Shown in pieces: positions 5,849 to 6,535 of a DNA stretch of 6,535 nucleotides. The stretch spans positions 1 to 6,535 of the forward strand of contig JAEDHF010000102.1 of the NCBI GenBank assembly GCA_016297165.1, in the 5' to 3' direction. The stretch is from Oscillospiraceae bacterium (lineage in GTDB: Bacteria > Bacillota > Clostridia > Oscillospirales > Ruminococcaceae). Position numbers and translations under genes: made by a program. Within the stretch, counting starts at the first letter, position 1; each line of letters begins with the position of its first letter. Below the pieces are notes generated by a model. It worked only from the letters and a program-made list of their open reading frames with translations. It was not told the origin of the DNA and ran no database searches.

Positions 5849-5877
5849 ATTATACCCCAAAACCCTTTTATCGTCAA
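5849..5877 (-). promoter_or_regulatory. Sigma-A promoter of the membrane-anchored protein gene
   Basis: On the minus strand, TTGACG (5877-5872), 17 bp, then TATAAT (5854-5849). Transcription should start near 5842, about 30 bases before the ATG at 5812. This excludes the upstream ATG at 5860 as a start. Confidence 0.85.
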
Positions 5878-5919
5878 TACTGTTGAGAAAAGACCGCTTT
5901 ATTTCATTTAGTTTTCACG

Positions 5920-5966
5920 AAAAAATCCCACGACCTTAAGGGAGTACCTTTAAAGCTGTGGGATTT
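5920..5966 (-). terminator. Rho-independent terminator after the surface-protein frame
   Basis: On the minus strand AAATCCCAC (5966-5958) pairs with GTGGGATTT (5931-5923), and the run TTTTTT ends at 5920. The 26-base interior can form a smaller hairpin (AAGG at 5938-5941 with CCTT at 5947-5950), giving a two-tier structure. It begins five bases after the stop of the Ig-like/Fn3 frame. Confidence 0.85.
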
Positions 5967-5970
5967 GATA

Positions 5971-6535
5971 TTATTTTACGGTAACAATCTTTGAAAATGC
6001 GCCGTAATAGGTTTTATCGCCTACCTTATCATAGGCTCTTATTTTAAACTTATAGTCGTTCTTTTTAAAGTCGAGCTTTGAGCTTGTATAGCTTTTCTTT
6101 GAGCCAGAAACAGTAGCTAATTTCTTATATTTTCCCCCGTTTGCAGAGTAATATATCTCATACTTTTCTGCACCCTTTATCGCTCCCCATGTAAAGGTTG
6201 CCTTTGTATCGGATTTTTTCGATACCTTAAGGGTGGGCTTTCCCGGAACAATATTGAAGCTTACGGTTTTTTCGCCTGTGTAGCTGCCCTTACCCTTTAT
6301 AGTAACGGTAGCCTTGCCGATTTTTGTGTTGTTCTTATATGTAAGGGTATAATCTGTACCGTTCTTGAGGGTTTTTGTGCCGTCCTTAACGGTTACGGAG
6401 GGCTTTATTGCCTTGCCTGTGTAGGCTCTGTCGGAGATTGAGGAGATTTTAAGAGAGGAGATTTTCTTTGCAGTACTCTGTGAGCTTTTTTTATTGAAAT
6501 CAGGAGGGCAATATGAAAAAAAATAACAAACGAAT
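5971..6535 (-). CDS. Surface protein C-terminus: Ig-like domain plus fibronectin III (5' end missing or broken)
   Basis: The frame is open from the right edge to the stop at 5971-5973, 187 residues, and contains no ATG, GTG or TTG, so its start is outside the window or lost. Numbering from the edge, residues about 25-96 are a Lys/Thr-rich bacterial Ig-like repeat (AYTGKAIKPSVTVKDG, then GTDYTLTYKNN and GKATVTIKGKGSYTG). Residues about 99-187 form a fibronectin III domain (TFTWGAIKGAEKYEIYYS, then YKFKIRAYD). Such tails occur in large secreted or cell-wall proteins of gut Clostridia, where they act as spacers or binding modules. No dockerin, LPXTG or other anchor follows. The frame has its own terminator. 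Upstream of KKSSQSTAKK, the first 14 residues in view (FVCYFFSYCPPDFN) look non-coding, because antisense to them lies a ribosome binding site and start codon. The gene may therefore be a truncated remnant. Confidence 0.75.
   Translation of the reverse strand, partial: FVCYFFSYCPPDFNKKSSQSTAKKISSLKISSISDRAYTGKAIKPSVTVKDGTKTLKNGTDYTLTYKNNTKIGKATVTIKGKGSYTGEKTVSFNIVPGKPTLKVSKKSDTKATFTWGAIKGAEKYEIYYSANGGKYKKLATVSGSKKSYTSSKLDFKKNDYKFKIRAYDKVGDKTYYGAFSKIVTVK
6502..6535 (+). CDS. Start of a plus-strand gene with strong ribosome binding site (partial)
   Basis: AGGAGG (6502-6507) is followed five bases later by ATG (6513-6515) and then codons reading MKKNNKR to the edge. The Lys/Arg-rich beginning would fit the n-region of a signal peptide, so a secreted or membrane protein is plausible. 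Only seven codons are visible, and I see no convincing promoter between the surface-protein coding part and this site. It lies antisense to the open minus-strand frame; both cannot easily be real genes. Confidence 0.5.

Noticed and set aside
5813..5860. Longer start of the membrane-anchored protein at 5860
   Set aside because: That ATG lies within the TTGACG-17-TATAAT promoter, upstream of the transcription start; the ATG at 5812 has its own ribosome binding site.
1..6535. CRISPR array, tRNA, rRNA, transposase or phage genes
   Set aside because: No regularly spaced direct repeats, tRNA-like cloverleaf, rRNA sequence, or transposase, integrase or phage protein is visible on either strand.

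Overview
The window looks like a piece of chromosome from a gut-type Firmicute, most likely a Clostridia relative of Ruminococcus/Oscillospiraceae. The grounds are AGGAGG-type ribosome binding sites, sigma-A promoters with extended -10 boxes, short T-run terminators, a Clostridia-type fucose/arabinose isomerase, and a surface protein with a lysine-rich Ig-like repeat plus a fibronectin III domain. This is an inference from style and protein families; no marker gene is present.

Layout, left to right. (1) Positions 1-323 hold the C-terminal part of a LolD/MacB-type ABC ATPase entering from the left. (2) A strong extended -10 promoter (399-427) and a 7-bp inverted repeat at the mRNA start (440-458) precede a lone L-fucose/L-arabinose isomerase-family gene (481-1959). 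(3) The 311-bp gap that follows is not empty: it has a string of three perfect short palindromes (1977-2050), a rho-independent terminator (2068-2108) and a 160-bp foldback element (2117-2276). The right end of the foldback supplies the stop codon of the next gene. (4) A pyridoxal/pyridoxamine kinase (3098-2271, minus) is divergent from an unrecognised 232-aa gene (3234-3932, plus). Their two -35 boxes form one perfect palindrome. (5) A terminator (3934-3970) separates that gene from a convergent four-helix membrane protein (4532-3975, minus). (6) A small helical protein (4586-5017, plus) converges with a single-pass membrane-anchored protein (5812-5024, minus) that has its own consensus promoter. 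(7) Beyond a terminator (5920-5966), the minus strand carries an open frame for an Ig-like plus Fn3 surface-protein C-terminus (5971 to the edge). Its reading frame runs, antisense, over what looks like the ribosome binding site and start of a new plus-strand gene (6502-6535).

The genes do not form one operon. Most are single units with their own promoter or terminator and alternating strands, so no shared pathway can be read from the order. The isomerase has no fucose kinase or aldolase beside it, and the kinase would serve vitamin B6 salvage independently.

The most interesting object is the 160-bp foldback. Folded as plus-strand RNA it forms an almost continuous rod with four tandem GA/GA internal loops, and its pair substitutions are G.U (about seven) rather than A.C (none seen). 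That asymmetry points to selection on an RNA rather than on a DNA palindrome. A 4-bp TTTA direct repeat flanks it, and removing the element plus one TTTA rebuilds a sensible kinase 3' end next to the terminator. The second most interesting place is the right edge, where two incompatible gene readings overlap.
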